Made by a program: the position numbers and the translations under genes. Source: Spongiibacteraceae bacterium UBA5047 (GTDB taxonomy: Bacteria; Pseudomonadota; Gammaproteobacteria; Pseudomonadales; Spongiibacteraceae). From it: a stretch of 32,411 bases of DNA. Position 1 is the stretch's first letter, and the number at the start of each line of letters is the position of its first letter. Positions 24,201 through 31,566 of the stretch are shown piece after piece. The notes under the pieces were generated by a model that saw only the letters and a list, made by a program, of their open reading frames with translations, was not told the origin of the DNA and did no database searches. The stretch lies in contig DIBR01000007.1 in the NCBI GenBank assembly GCA_002415025.1, forward strand, positions 2,315-34,725, in the 5' to 3' direction.

Positions 24201-24451
24201 ACAAGGTGAAAGAGGGACGCCCCCATATTGTCGATATGGTGAAAAACGGGGACATCAAACTCATCATCAACACCACAGAAGGCAAGCAGGCAATAGCAGA
24301 TTCATCCACCATTCGCCGATCTGCCCTGGCAGGGAAAATTCCCTACACCACCACGCTGGCTGGCGCAGAAGCCATCACTATGGCGCTGGCATTCGGAGAA
24401 GAGAAAGTCGTTCGTCGCCTGCAGGACGTTCACAGAGGAATATTGCAATGA
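21230..24451 (+). CDS. carB: Carbamoyl-phosphate synthase large subunit
   Basis: Combines bicarbonate, ammonia and two ATP into carbamoyl phosphate. The 1073-residue protein matches E. coli CarB. The first ATP-grasp half starts [22 protein letters not shown] and contains [12 protein letters not shown] and [12 protein letters not shown]. The second half starts [20 protein letters not shown] and contains [12 protein letters not shown] and [14 protein letters not shown]. A C-terminal MGS-like allosteric domain begins near [13 protein letters not shown]. The stop overlaps greA (ATGA). Both ATP-grasp halves look complete. Confidence 0.99.
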   Translation: [1073 protein letters not shown]

Positions 24452-24924
24452 GTCAGGTACCGATGACGGTAGAAGGCGAGGCGCGATTGCGTGCCGAGCT
24501 TAAAAAGCTGAAAGGCGAAGACCGTCCGCGCATTATCCAGGCGATCGCTGAAGCTCGGGAACACGGTGACTTGAAAGAGAACGCCGAATATCACGCGGCG
24601 CGCGAACAACAGGGTTTTTGCGAAGGGCGCATCAAGGAGCTTGAAGGCAAGCTGTCGGAAGCGCGGATTATTGATGTCACCAAGCTGCCGGCAACCGGCC
24701 GCGTTATTTTTGGTGTAACGGTGACGCTGATTAACTGCGAAACCGATGAGGAAGTGCGTTATCGCATTGTGGGTGAAGACGAAGCGGAAGTGAAAGCCGG
24801 GAAAATTTCCGTCACCTCGCCCATTGCTCGTGCGTTAATCGGCAAGGACGAGGGCGATATCGTTGTCGTACGTGCACCGGCCGGTGAAATCGAATACGAG
24901 ATCGACAAGGTAGAGCACATATAG
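24448..24924 (+). CDS. greA: Transcription elongation factor GreA
   Basis: Rescues backtracked RNA polymerase by stimulating transcript cleavage. The 158-residue protein has an N-terminal coiled coil with the tip acidic pair (AREHGDLKENAEYHAA) and a C-terminal domain (VTLINCETDEEVRYRIVGEDEAE, SPIARALIGKDEGD). Its ATG overlaps the carB stop by 4 bp, so it is translationally coupled to carB. The carAB-greA order is shared with Pseudomonas. Confidence 0.98.
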   Translation: MSQVPMTVEGEARLRAELKKLKGEDRPRIIQAIAEAREHGDLKENAEYHAAREQQGFCEGRIKELEGKLSEARIIDVTKLPATGRVIFGVTVTLINCETDEEVRYRIVGEDEAEVKAGKISVTSPIARALIGKDEGDIVVVRAPAGEIEYEIDKVEHI

Positions 24925-24941
24925 CGTCTGACATCAGACGC
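24924..24941. terminator. Palindromic hairpin between greA and yhbY
   Basis: GCGTCTGA-CA-TCAGACGC forms an 8-bp stem starting at the last base of the greA stop codon. There is no T tract, so termination would be weak or Rho-assisted. The motif belongs to the GACGTC-like repeat group seen elsewhere in the window. Confidence 0.45.
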
Positions 24942-24946
24942 TTGCG

Positions 24947-25243
24947 CTAGCGCAGCAGGTTTGAGAGTTTGGGGTTCGGCTTGCGGGCCGCCCGAAAGAT
25001 CAGAATGATCTTGCCAATAGACTGCACCAGCTCGGCCTTGTGTTCATTGCAGATGTGCTCTGCGACCAGTTTGCGATCACCGGGTTCGGCAATGGCCAGC
25101 TTGATTTTGATTAGCTCGTGATCCTCCAGGGCGCGCTCTAGTTCGGCGTCCACCCCCTCGGTTACACCCCGTCCGGCAATCATCACAACCGGCTTGAGCT
25201 TATGGCCGATAGTTCGCAGGTGCTTTCGCTTGGCAGTATCCAT
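24947..25243 (-). CDS. yhbY: CRM-domain ribosome-associated RNA-binding protein YhbY
   Basis: A 98-residue single CRM domain protein that associates with pre-50S ribosomes in E. coli. It contains KRKHLRTIGHKLKPVVMIAGRGVTEGV, with the GxxG-type loop, and ALEDHELIKIKLA, and ends in GKIILIFRAARKPNP. The ATG at 25243 gives the normal length; a TTG eight codons upstream is less likely. It diverges from rlmE, the conserved arrangement in gammaproteobacteria, which places a ribosome assembly protein beside an rRNA methyltransferase. Confidence 0.93.
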   Translation of the reverse strand: MDTAKRKHLRTIGHKLKPVVMIAGRGVTEGVDAELERALEDHELIKIKLAIAEPGDRKLVAEHICNEHKAELVQSIGKIILIFRAARKPNPKLSNLLR

Positions 25244-25334
25244 AACGCTGAGTGATCCGAGATCCAAAAAGGGCGCGTATTGTACTCAAAAGGTATACTG
25301 CACGCGATACCTGCCGCAGCTGCGGCGCGCAAAG

Positions 25335-25973
25335 ATGGTGAAGTCATTGGCAAAAAAACGATCGGCGTCCAGCGGCGCCTGGTTGAGAGAACATTTTGAC
25401 GACCCCTATGTCAAACAGGCTCAGCGCGAGGGCTATCGCTCTCGTGCTTGCTATAAGCTGCTGGAAATTCAGGAAAAAGACCGCCTGATCAAGCCCGGTA
25501 TGACCATACTTGATCTGGGTTCGGCGCCTGGTGGCTGGTCGCAGGTTGCGGCCAATGTCATTGGCAGCAAGGGGCGGGTGATTGCTACCGATATTCTGCC
25601 AATGGATACTTTGGCGGATGTTGAATTCGTGCAGGGCGATTTTACCGACGACGAGGTGTTCGAGACCTTGCTCACGATGGCCGGAGATCAGCCCGTAGAC
25701 CTTGTAATTTCCGATATGGCCCCAAACATGAGTGGTATGAGTGCGGTCGATCAACCCCGCTCTATGTATCTGCTGGAACTGGCGCTGGATATGGCGCGGC
25801 GGGTACTGCGCCCGGGAGGCAGTTTTGTGAGCAAAGCCTTTCATGGTGAGGGCTACGACGAGTTCTACCGCGATTTCAAGACCAGTTTTGAGATCGCGGT
25901 CACACGCAAGCCTAAAGCTTCCAGACCGCGGTCTCGCGAGGTTTACGTGGTCGGGAAGGGTTTTAAGCAGTAG
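25335..25973 (+). CDS. rlmE: 23S rRNA (uridine-2552-2'-O) methyltransferase RlmE
   Basis: Methylates U2552 of 23S rRNA late in 50S assembly. It has 212 residues from ATG 25335. KKRSASSGAWLREHFDDPYVKQAQ opens the protein, and DLGSAPGGWSQ (residues 60-70) is the SAM motif. The catalytic tetrad is visible as Lys41, Asp127 (SDMAPNMSG), Lys167 (SFVSKAFHGEG) and Glu202 (RSREVYVV), each three positions later than in E. coli. A TTG four codons on is an alternative start. A perfect 14-bp palindrome (25313-25326) lies where the Shine-Dalgarno would be. It precedes ftsH, as in E. coli. Confidence 0.96.
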   Translation: MVKSLAKKRSASSGAWLREHFDDPYVKQAQREGYRSRACYKLLEIQEKDRLIKPGMTILDLGSAPGGWSQVAANVIGSKGRVIATDILPMDTLADVEFVQGDFTDDEVFETLLTMAGDQPVDLVISDMAPNMSGMSAVDQPRSMYLLELALDMARRVLRPGGSFVSKAFHGEGYDEFYRDFKTSFEIAVTRKPKASRPRSREVYVVGKGFKQ

Positions 25974-26070
25974 GCACTTTAATGGCCGCTTATGCAGTTC
26001 TGTAGTAAAGTGGCTAATACGAGAAGCAGGGTGCGGCTGCCGTTTGTACCTGCACCAGAGAGGTTATCTT

Positions 26071-28005
26071 TTGAACGACATGGCGAAAAATTTATTGTTG
26101 TGGCTGATTATCGCAGCAGTGCTGTTATCGGTTTTCAACAATTTCAGCGTTAAGCCAACGCCCGATACACTGACCTACTCCCAGTTTATTCAGGAGGTGC
26201 GTAACGACCGGGTTGAGAAAATCACGGTTGACGGGCTCATTATCCGCGGCGAGCGCGGTGACAACTCGGTATTTGAAACCGTGCGCCCGATGATTGAAGA
26301 TCCCAAATTGATGGACGATCTCTACAATCATGGTGTTGAGGTTAAAGGCACCAAGCCACCAGAGCAAAGCATCTGGTCGCAACTGCTGATTGCCAGCTTC
26401 CCCATTTTGATCATTATTGCCGTGTTCATGTTCTTCATGCGCCAGATGCAGGGTGGTGCCGGCGGTGGTGGTCGTGGCGGCCCCATGGCCTTTGGCAAGA
26501 GCAAGGCCCGTTTGCTGAGCGAAGATCAGATTAAAACCACCTTTGCCGATGTGGCGGGTGTAGACGAAGCCAAGGAAGACGTGCAGGAGCTGGTGGAATT
26601 TCTGCGTGACCCGGGCAAATTCCAGCGTCTTGGCGGTCGCATTCCGCGCGGCGTGTTGATGGTGGGCTCGCCAGGTACTGGTAAAACCTTGCTGGCCAAA
26701 GCCATAGCCGGTGAAGCCAAAGTACCGTTCTTCTCGATATCCGGTTCAGATTTTGTGGAAATGTTTGTCGGTGTGGGCGCCTCGCGTGTACGCGACATGT
26801 TTGAACAGGCCAAGAAACAATCGCCGTGCATTATCTTTATCGACGAAATCGACGCTGTGGGTCGCCATCGTGGTGCCGGCCTTGGTGGTGGTCACGACGA
26901 GCGTGAACAGACCCTCAACCAGTTGCTGGTGGAAATGGACGGTTTTGAAGGTAACGAAGGCGTTATCGTTATTGCTGCTACCAACCGCCCCGACGTCTTG
27001 GACCCCGCGCTGCTGCGCCCCGGCCGCTTTGACCGTCAGGTTGTTGTTGGTCTGCCCGATATTCGTGGTCGTGAGCAGATTCTGAAAGTGCATATGCGCA
27101 AGGTGCCCCTGGCCGATGACGTAAAACCATCGCTGATTGCACGCGGCACCCCCGGTTTTTCCGGCGCTGATCTGGCCAATCTGGTTAACGAAGCTGCCCT
27201 GTTTGCCGCTCGCGCCAATTCACGGGTTGTTGGTATGGACCAGTTTGATTTGGCCAAAGACAAAATCATGATGGGCGCCGAGCGTAAATCCATGGTGATG
27301 TCAGACAAGGAAAAGCTGAATACGGCTTACCATGAAGCTGGCCATGCCATTGTCGGGCGTGTTGTTCCCGAGCATGACCCTGTCTATAAGGTCAGTATTA
27401 TTCCGCGCGGTCGTGCGTTGGGTGTGACTATGTTCCTGCCCGAAGAAGATCGTTACAGCCACAGCCACCGACATATTGTCGGCCAGATATGTTCGCTGTT
27501 TGGCGGGCGTATTGCCGAAGAGATGACGCTGGGCAAGGATGGCATTACTACCGGCGCATCCAATGACATCAAGCGCGCGACTGAGCTGGCGCGCAACATG
27601 GTGACCAAGTGGGGTCTGTCTGAAAAAATGGGTCCCTTGCTCTACGACGAGGGCGACGAGGAGGTTTTTCTTGGCCGCTCCGCAACGCAACACCACAAAG
27701 GTGTGTCGGAAGATACGGCCCGAGAAATCGATGGCGAAGTACGCCGCATTATCGACGAATGCTACCAGCGGGCTCACGGCATTCTGGAAGAGCATCGTGA
27801 CAAGCTGGATGTAATGGCGGAGGCGTTGATGAAGTACGAAACCATTGATGCCCGGCAGATAGACGACATTATGGCGGGCAAGCCGCCGCGCGAACCTTCT
27901 GACTGGAGCGACAGCAACCCTCCCGGTGGTGGCGATGGCGTAAAAGCCGACAGTGCAAAAGATACTCCGGAAGGCCCCATCGGTGGCCCGGCCAGCAATC
28001 ACTAA
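26071..28005 (+). CDS. ftsH: ATP-dependent zinc metalloprotease FtsH
   Basis: Membrane-bound AAA+ protease for membrane quality control and unstable regulators, 644 residues. Segment 1 is LLLWLIIAAVLLSVF (residues 8-22). A periplasmic region and segment 2 (LLIASFPILIIIAVFMFFM) follow. Walker A is GSPGTGKT (199-206), Walker B IIFIDEID, and the second region of homology NRPDVLDPALLRPGRFD. The zinc motif is HEAGH (421-425), with Asp499 in GASNDIK as third ligand. The TTG at 26071 is chosen because GAGG lies 7 nt before it and Pseudomonas FtsH starts MNDMAKN; an ATG follows at 26080. Walker A has Ser where GPPGTGKT is usual. Confidence 0.98.
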   Translation: MNDMAKNLLLWLIIAAVLLSVFNNFSVKPTPDTLTYSQFIQEVRNDRVEKITVDGLIIRGERGDNSVFETVRPMIEDPKLMDDLYNHGVEVKGTKPPEQSIWSQLLIASFPILIIIAVFMFFMRQMQGGAGGGGRGGPMAFGKSKARLLSEDQIKTTFADVAGVDEAKEDVQELVEFLRDPGKFQRLGGRIPRGVLMVGSPGTGKTLLAKAIAGEAKVPFFSISGSDFVEMFVGVGASRVRDMFEQAKKQSPCIIFIDEIDAVGRHRGAGLGGGHDEREQTLNQLLVEMDGFEGNEGVIVIAATNRPDVLDPALLRPGRFDRQVVVGLPDIRGREQILKVHMRKVPLADDVKPSLIARGTPGFSGADLANLVNEAALFAARANSRVVGMDQFDLAKDKIMMGAERKSMVMSDKEKLNTAYHEAGHAIVGRVVPEHDPVYKVSIIPRGRALGVTMFLPEEDRYSHSHRHIVGQICSLFGGRIAEEMTLGKDGITTGASNDIKRATELARNMVTKWGLSEKMGPLLYDEGDEEVFLGRSATQHHKGVSEDTAREIDGEVRRIIDECYQRAHGILEEHRDKLDVMAEALMKYETIDARQIDDIMAGKPPREPSDWSDSNPPGGGDGVKADSAKDTPEGPIGGPASNH

Positions 28006-28029
28006 TATCCACATCCGCATGAAACTGCT

Positions 28030-28896
28030 ATGACCGCAGACCTGCAGCCGCCCGCACAAGTACTCAATTGTGCCGGGCGGTCTGTCGACTTATCCCGCCC
28101 CCATGTCATGGGGATTTTGAATGTCACCCCGGATTCCTTCTCGGACGGTGGTCGCTTTCTTCACCTCGATTCGAGTCTTCGTCACGTTGCCGAAATGGTC
28201 GCTGCCGGCGCCAGCTTTATCGATGTTGGTGGCGAGTCCACCCGGCCAGGTGCGGCTGCTGTCAGCATTAGCGAGGAGCTGGATCGGGTTATTCCTGTTA
28301 TCGACGCCATTGTGCGGGAATTTGACGTGGTCGTGTCCATTGATACGTCCAAGGCTGAGATAATCCGGGCGGCAGCGACAGCGGGTGCCGGCCTGATTAA
28401 CGATGTGCGGGCACTGCGGGAGGCGGGGGCGCTGGAGGCGGCCGCCGATACCGCCTTGCCACTTTGCCTGATGCATATGCAGGGCCAGCCCGCAGATATG
28501 CAAAATTCACCTAATTATTACAACGTGGTTGCGGACGTGTTGGCATTTTTGGAAAAGCGTATCGCAGCTTGTGAAACCGTTGGTATTGATCGCAGTCGTA
28601 TCGTCATCGATCCGGGCTTCGGCTTTGGCAAGACCGCAGAACACAATCTGCAGCTGCTTAACCGCATGTCCGAGTTCGTGCAAACCGGCTTCCCGATTCT
28701 CGTCGGCTTGTCGCGTAAGTCGCTACTTGGAAAGATTACCGGTCGGGATGTAGAGCAACGTCTGGCCGGGGGAGTGGCGGCAGCGGCACTGGCGGTGACG
28801 AAGGGAGCACGTATAATTCGGGCACACGATGTGCCGGCAACTATTGACGCCGTGAAAGTGGCGCAGGCGATGATAAGAGAGTCAGTGGATGAGTAG
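28030..28896 (+). CDS. folP: Dihydropteroate synthase
   Basis: Joins p-aminobenzoate to the pterin in folate synthesis; the target of sulfonamides. The 288-residue TIM barrel has GILNVTPDSFSDGG (residues 28-41, first loop and metal site), DVGGESTRPGA (second loop), DVRAL, LCLMHMQG and DPGFGFGKT, and near the C-terminus GLSRKSLLG and RAHDV. All motifs match the sensitive type; no insertion after the FSDGG region is seen. It starts 24 bp after ftsH and overlaps glmM by 8 bp, as in the conserved ftsH-folP-glmM unit. Confidence 0.98.
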   Translation: MTADLQPPAQVLNCAGRSVDLSRPHVMGILNVTPDSFSDGGRFLHLDSSLRHVAEMVAAGASFIDVGGESTRPGAAAVSISEELDRVIPVIDAIVREFDVVVSIDTSKAEIIRAAATAGAGLINDVRALREAGALEAAADTALPLCLMHMQGQPADMQNSPNYYNVVADVLAFLEKRIAACETVGIDRSRIVIDPGFGFGKTAEHNLQLLNRMSEFVQTGFPILVGLSRKSLLGKITGRDVEQRLAGGVAAAALAVTKGARIIRAHDVPATIDAVKVAQAMIRESVDE

Positions 28897-30226
28897 AAAA
28901 TATTTCGGAACCGACGGTATTCGAGGTCGCGTTGGCGAAGGCACGATTACGCCAGAGTTTGTGCTGCGGCTGGGTTGGGCAGCAGGCAAGATATTTGCCA
29001 AGGGGCAAGGCCAAAAAGTATTGATTGGTAAAGACACGCGGATTTCCGGCTATATGTTCGAGTCGGCGCTTGAAGCCGGCTTGGTGGCAGCGGGCGTAGA
29101 TGTTCGCCTGCTTGGTCCAATGCCGACCCCCGCCATAGCCTACCTGACCCGGACTATGAAAGCCCAGGCCGGGATTGTCATCAGCGCCAGCCACAACCCC
29201 TATGAAGACAACGGGATCAAGTTCTTTTCCGCCAATGGCTGCAAGCTCCCCGATGAAACGGAGCTGGCTATCGAGGCGCAAATTGACAAGCCGATGACGA
29301 CAGTTGAGTCGGCGGCTTTGGGCAAGGTCTCGCGCATTGAAGATGCCGGTGGCCGCTACATAGAGTTTTGTAAGCGCGCCTTGCCAATAGGCTGCTCGCT
29401 GGAAGGTCTCAAAATTGTTGTCGATTGCGCTCACGGTGCAACCTATCAGGTTGGCCCCAAAACCCTGCGCGAGCTGGATGCCAAAGTGACGACCATCGGC
29501 GCCACTCCGGATGGTTTGAATATTAATGAGGGCTTTGGCTCAACGGCGCCGGAGGCGCTGCAGCGCAAGGTGTTGGAGCAGGGTGCTGATCTGGGTATTG
29601 CCTTTGATGGCGACGGCGACCGCGTGTTGTTTGTCGATCATCGGGGCGAGGTGGTTGACGGCGACGAGCTACTGTTTGTTATTGCCCAGCACGAAATGAC
29701 AAAATCCGGTGCGGTCAGCGGCGTCGTTGGCACCCTGATGAGCAATATGGGTTTTGAGCTTGCCTTGAACAATCTGGAAATTCCATTTGCGCGGGCCAAG
29801 GTTGGTGATCGCTATGTTAAGGAGTTGATGGAATCCCGCGGCTGGACACTCGGCGGCGAAAACTCCGGTCATATTATTTGCTCCGATATCACCAGCACCG
29901 GCGACGGTATTATCGCGGCGCTGAAGGTGTTGTACGCAATTGTCGACAGCGGCCGCTCTCTTGCCGACTTGAAATCGGGTATGAGCAAATTTCCCCAGGT
30001 GATGCAGAATGTCCGAATCGCGCCTGGAAACAATATTCTCGATAACGCAGATTTGAAGCAGGCCGTTTCCGGCGTAGAAGCCGAGCTGGGTGCACGGGGC
30101 CGGGTATTGCTCAGGCCTTCCGGTACCGAGCCGGTTATCCGCGTGATGGTAGAAGGAGAGTGCCCGGACAAGGTGACGGCGCTATGCCGCGACCTGTCTC
30201 AGCGTGTTGAGCAGTTGGCGGGATAA
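28889..30226 (+). CDS. glmM: Phosphoglucosamine mutase
   Basis: Converts glucosamine-6-phosphate to glucosamine-1-phosphate for peptidoglycan and LPS. It has 445 residues, exactly the E. coli length. KYFGTDGIRG opens the protein. The phosphoserine loop is GIVISASHNPYEDNG with Ser101. The metal loop is AFDGDGDRVLFVD, the sugar-binding loop GGENSGHII, and the phosphate-binding loop LLRPSGTEPVIRVMVEG. It overlaps folP by 8 bp, so the two are probably translated together. Confidence 0.98.
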   Translation: MSRKYFGTDGIRGRVGEGTITPEFVLRLGWAAGKIFAKGQGQKVLIGKDTRISGYMFESALEAGLVAAGVDVRLLGPMPTPAIAYLTRTMKAQAGIVISASHNPYEDNGIKFFSANGCKLPDETELAIEAQIDKPMTTVESAALGKVSRIEDAGGRYIEFCKRALPIGCSLEGLKIVVDCAHGATYQVGPKTLRELDAKVTTIGATPDGLNINEGFGSTAPEALQRKVLEQGADLGIAFDGDGDRVLFVDHRGEVVDGDELLFVIAQHEMTKSGAVSGVVGTLMSNMGFELALNNLEIPFARAKVGDRYVKELMESRGWTLGGENSGHIICSDITSTGDGIIAALKVLYAIVDSGRSLADLKSGMSKFPQVMQNVRIAPGNNILDNADLKQAVSGVEAELGARGRVLLRPSGTEPVIRVMVEGECPDKVTALCRDLSQRVEQLAG

Positions 30227-30297
30227 GCGTGATTCAATCTTGTGTCGTTAAGGTTGTTTCTGTACTATTGGCGCCCATTTTGCGGTAAGGGTAAATC

Positions 30298-31047
30298 ATG
30301 CGGCGCACGCTGGTTGCGGGTAACTGGAAAATGCACGGCAACAGCCGTAGCGTTGAGCAGTTGCTGGGCGAATTAAAACCATCTGTGGCAGCCTCTGCAG
30401 CGGAAGTTGCGGTGATACCCCCTTACCTGTATTTGTCACAGGCAATGAGCTTGCTTGCTGACAGCGACATCGCTGTGGGTGCGCAGAATGTCTGTAAGTA
30501 CCGTGGAGAGGGCGCCTATACCGGTGAAATCTCCGCAGGCATGCTGAAAGAATTCGGTTGCCGCTACGTTTTGGTGGGGCACTCCGAGCGCCGGGCGCTG
30601 TTTGGCGAAACTGATGAGTGCGTAGCGGAGAAGTTGGCCGTAGCGCTTGAGCAGGGCTTGCAGCCAATACTGTGTGTCGGTGAATCCCTGGAGCAGCGCT
30701 CTGCCGGCGAAACCCTCAGGGTTGTTGGCCGGCAATTGCAAGCGGTACTCCAGGGGGTGAATCAGCCACTGGACGATATGGTTGTGGCCTATGAGCCGGT
30801 TTGGGCCATAGGTACCGGTGAGACAGCGAGCCCGGAACAGGCGCAAGACGTGCATGCGTTTATTCGGCAGGAACTGGCAACCTTTGATCGGGGCTTGTCT
30901 GCTAAAATACGTATTCTTTACGGCGGCAGCGTAAAAGCAGCCAACGCAGAAGAATTATTTGCCCAGCCGGATATTGACGGCGGGCTAGTCGGCGGAGCGT
31001 CACTGGATGCCAGTGAGTTCGCCGCCATTTGCAAAGTGGTAAATTGA
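30298..31047 (+). CDS. tpiA: Triosephosphate isomerase
   Basis: Interconverts dihydroxyacetone phosphate and glyceraldehyde-3-phosphate in glycolysis and gluconeogenesis. The 249-residue TIM barrel has AGNWKMHG (Lys11), VLVGHSERR (His95), AYEPVWAIGTG (Glu166 and the mobile loop) and LYGGSVKAAN (phosphate binding). TAAGGG lies about 6 nt upstream of the ATG. It follows glmM after 71 bp and is 4 bp from secG. Confidence 0.98.
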   Translation: MRRTLVAGNWKMHGNSRSVEQLLGELKPSVAASAAEVAVIPPYLYLSQAMSLLADSDIAVGAQNVCKYRGEGAYTGEISAGMLKEFGCRYVLVGHSERRALFGETDECVAEKLAVALEQGLQPILCVGESLEQRSAGETLRVVGRQLQAVLQGVNQPLDDMVVAYEPVWAIGTGETASPEQAQDVHAFIRQELATFDRGLSAKIRILYGGSVKAANAEELFAQPDIDGGLVGGASLDASEFAAICKVVN

Positions 31048-31051
31048 TACT

Positions 31052-31420
31052 ATGGAACAGTTGGTCCTCATATTTCACGTTCTGGCGGCGCTCGCAATCG
31101 TCGGCCTGATTCTGCTGCAGCAGGGCAAGGGTGCGGATATGGGCGCGTCTTTCGGTAGCGGCGCCTCCCAAACGCTTTTCGGCAGTTCTGGCAGCGGCAA
31201 TGCGCTCACGCGCGCCACGGCTATACTTGCGACCTTTTTCTTTTGTAGCAGCCTGGGTTTGGCGTATATAGCCAAGCAAAAGGCTGGCACTGATGACCTT
31301 GGTTTTGAAGACCAGATCCCCGCTGCCGTAGAAAGCAGAGATGTCGCGCCAGTACCGGCAAATGATGAAATTCCCGAGCTGCAGGGATTGGAGCAAAGCG
31401 ACGGGGATATGCCCGAGTAA
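31052..31420 (+). CDS. secG: Preprotein translocase subunit SecG
   Basis: Small accessory subunit of the SecYEG channel in the inner membrane. The 122-residue protein has two membrane segments (about residues 3-22 and 53-72). Between them lies the conserved loop LLQQGKGADMGASFGSGASQTLFGSSGSGNALTRAT (rich in Gly and Ser). A variable acidic tail follows. No clear Shine-Dalgarno is visible in the 4-bp gap after tpiA, so re-initiation from tpiA is likely. The tRNA-Leu starts 13 bp after the stop, as in Pseudomonas. Confidence 0.95.
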   Translation: MEQLVLIFHVLAALAIVGLILLQQGKGADMGASFGSGASQTLFGSSGSGNALTRATAILATFFFCSSLGLAYIAKQKAGTDDLGFEDQIPAAVESRDVAPVPANDEIPELQGLEQSDGDMPE

Positions 31421-31433
31421 GTTAAACAAATTT

Positions 31434-31519
31434 GCCGAAGTGGTGGAATTGGTAGACACGCCATCTTGAGGGGGTGGTGAGCATAGCTTGTGCGGGTTCA
31501 AGTCCCGCCTTCGGCACCA
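31434..31519 (+). tRNA. tRNA-Leu (anticodon GAG)
   Basis: The acceptor stem GCCGAAG (31434-31440) pairs with CTTCGGC (31509-31515), followed by discriminator A and encoded CCA (31517-31519). The D arm contains AATTGGTAGAC. The anticodon stem CCATC/GGTGG has one T-G pair and loop TTGAGGG, with anticodon GAG at 31468-31470, reading CUC and CUU. The variable arm is long, as expected for Leu, and the T arm is GCGGGTTCAAGTCCCGC. It is probably cotranscribed with secG. Confidence 0.97.
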
Positions 31520-31566
31520 AACACAAAAAAAGGGGGTTCCGCATGGAACCCCCTTTTTTTGTGTTT
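31519..31566. terminator. Strong bidirectional intrinsic terminator after tRNA-Leu
   Basis: A perfect 22-bp stem: 31519-31540 (AAACAC, seven A, GGGGG, TTCC) pairs with 31545-31566 around the loop GCAT, with seven T after the GC core. The stem starts at the last A of the encoded CCA end. Confidence 0.95.

Noticed and set aside
25194..25334. 47-residue N-terminal extension of RlmE
   Set aside because: It overlaps the yhbY start and gives a catalytic tetrad numbering far from that of known RlmE; the later ATG fits within three residues.
25843..26070. 76-residue N-terminal extension of FtsH
   Set aside because: It overlaps the end of rlmE in another frame and has no similarity to FtsH, which begins at the TTG with a good Shine-Dalgarno.
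28030..28896. Sulfonamide-resistance-type dihydropteroate synthase
   Set aside because: The gene sits in the conserved ftsH-folP-glmM order and shows no insertion after the FSDGG region as in acquired sul enzymes.
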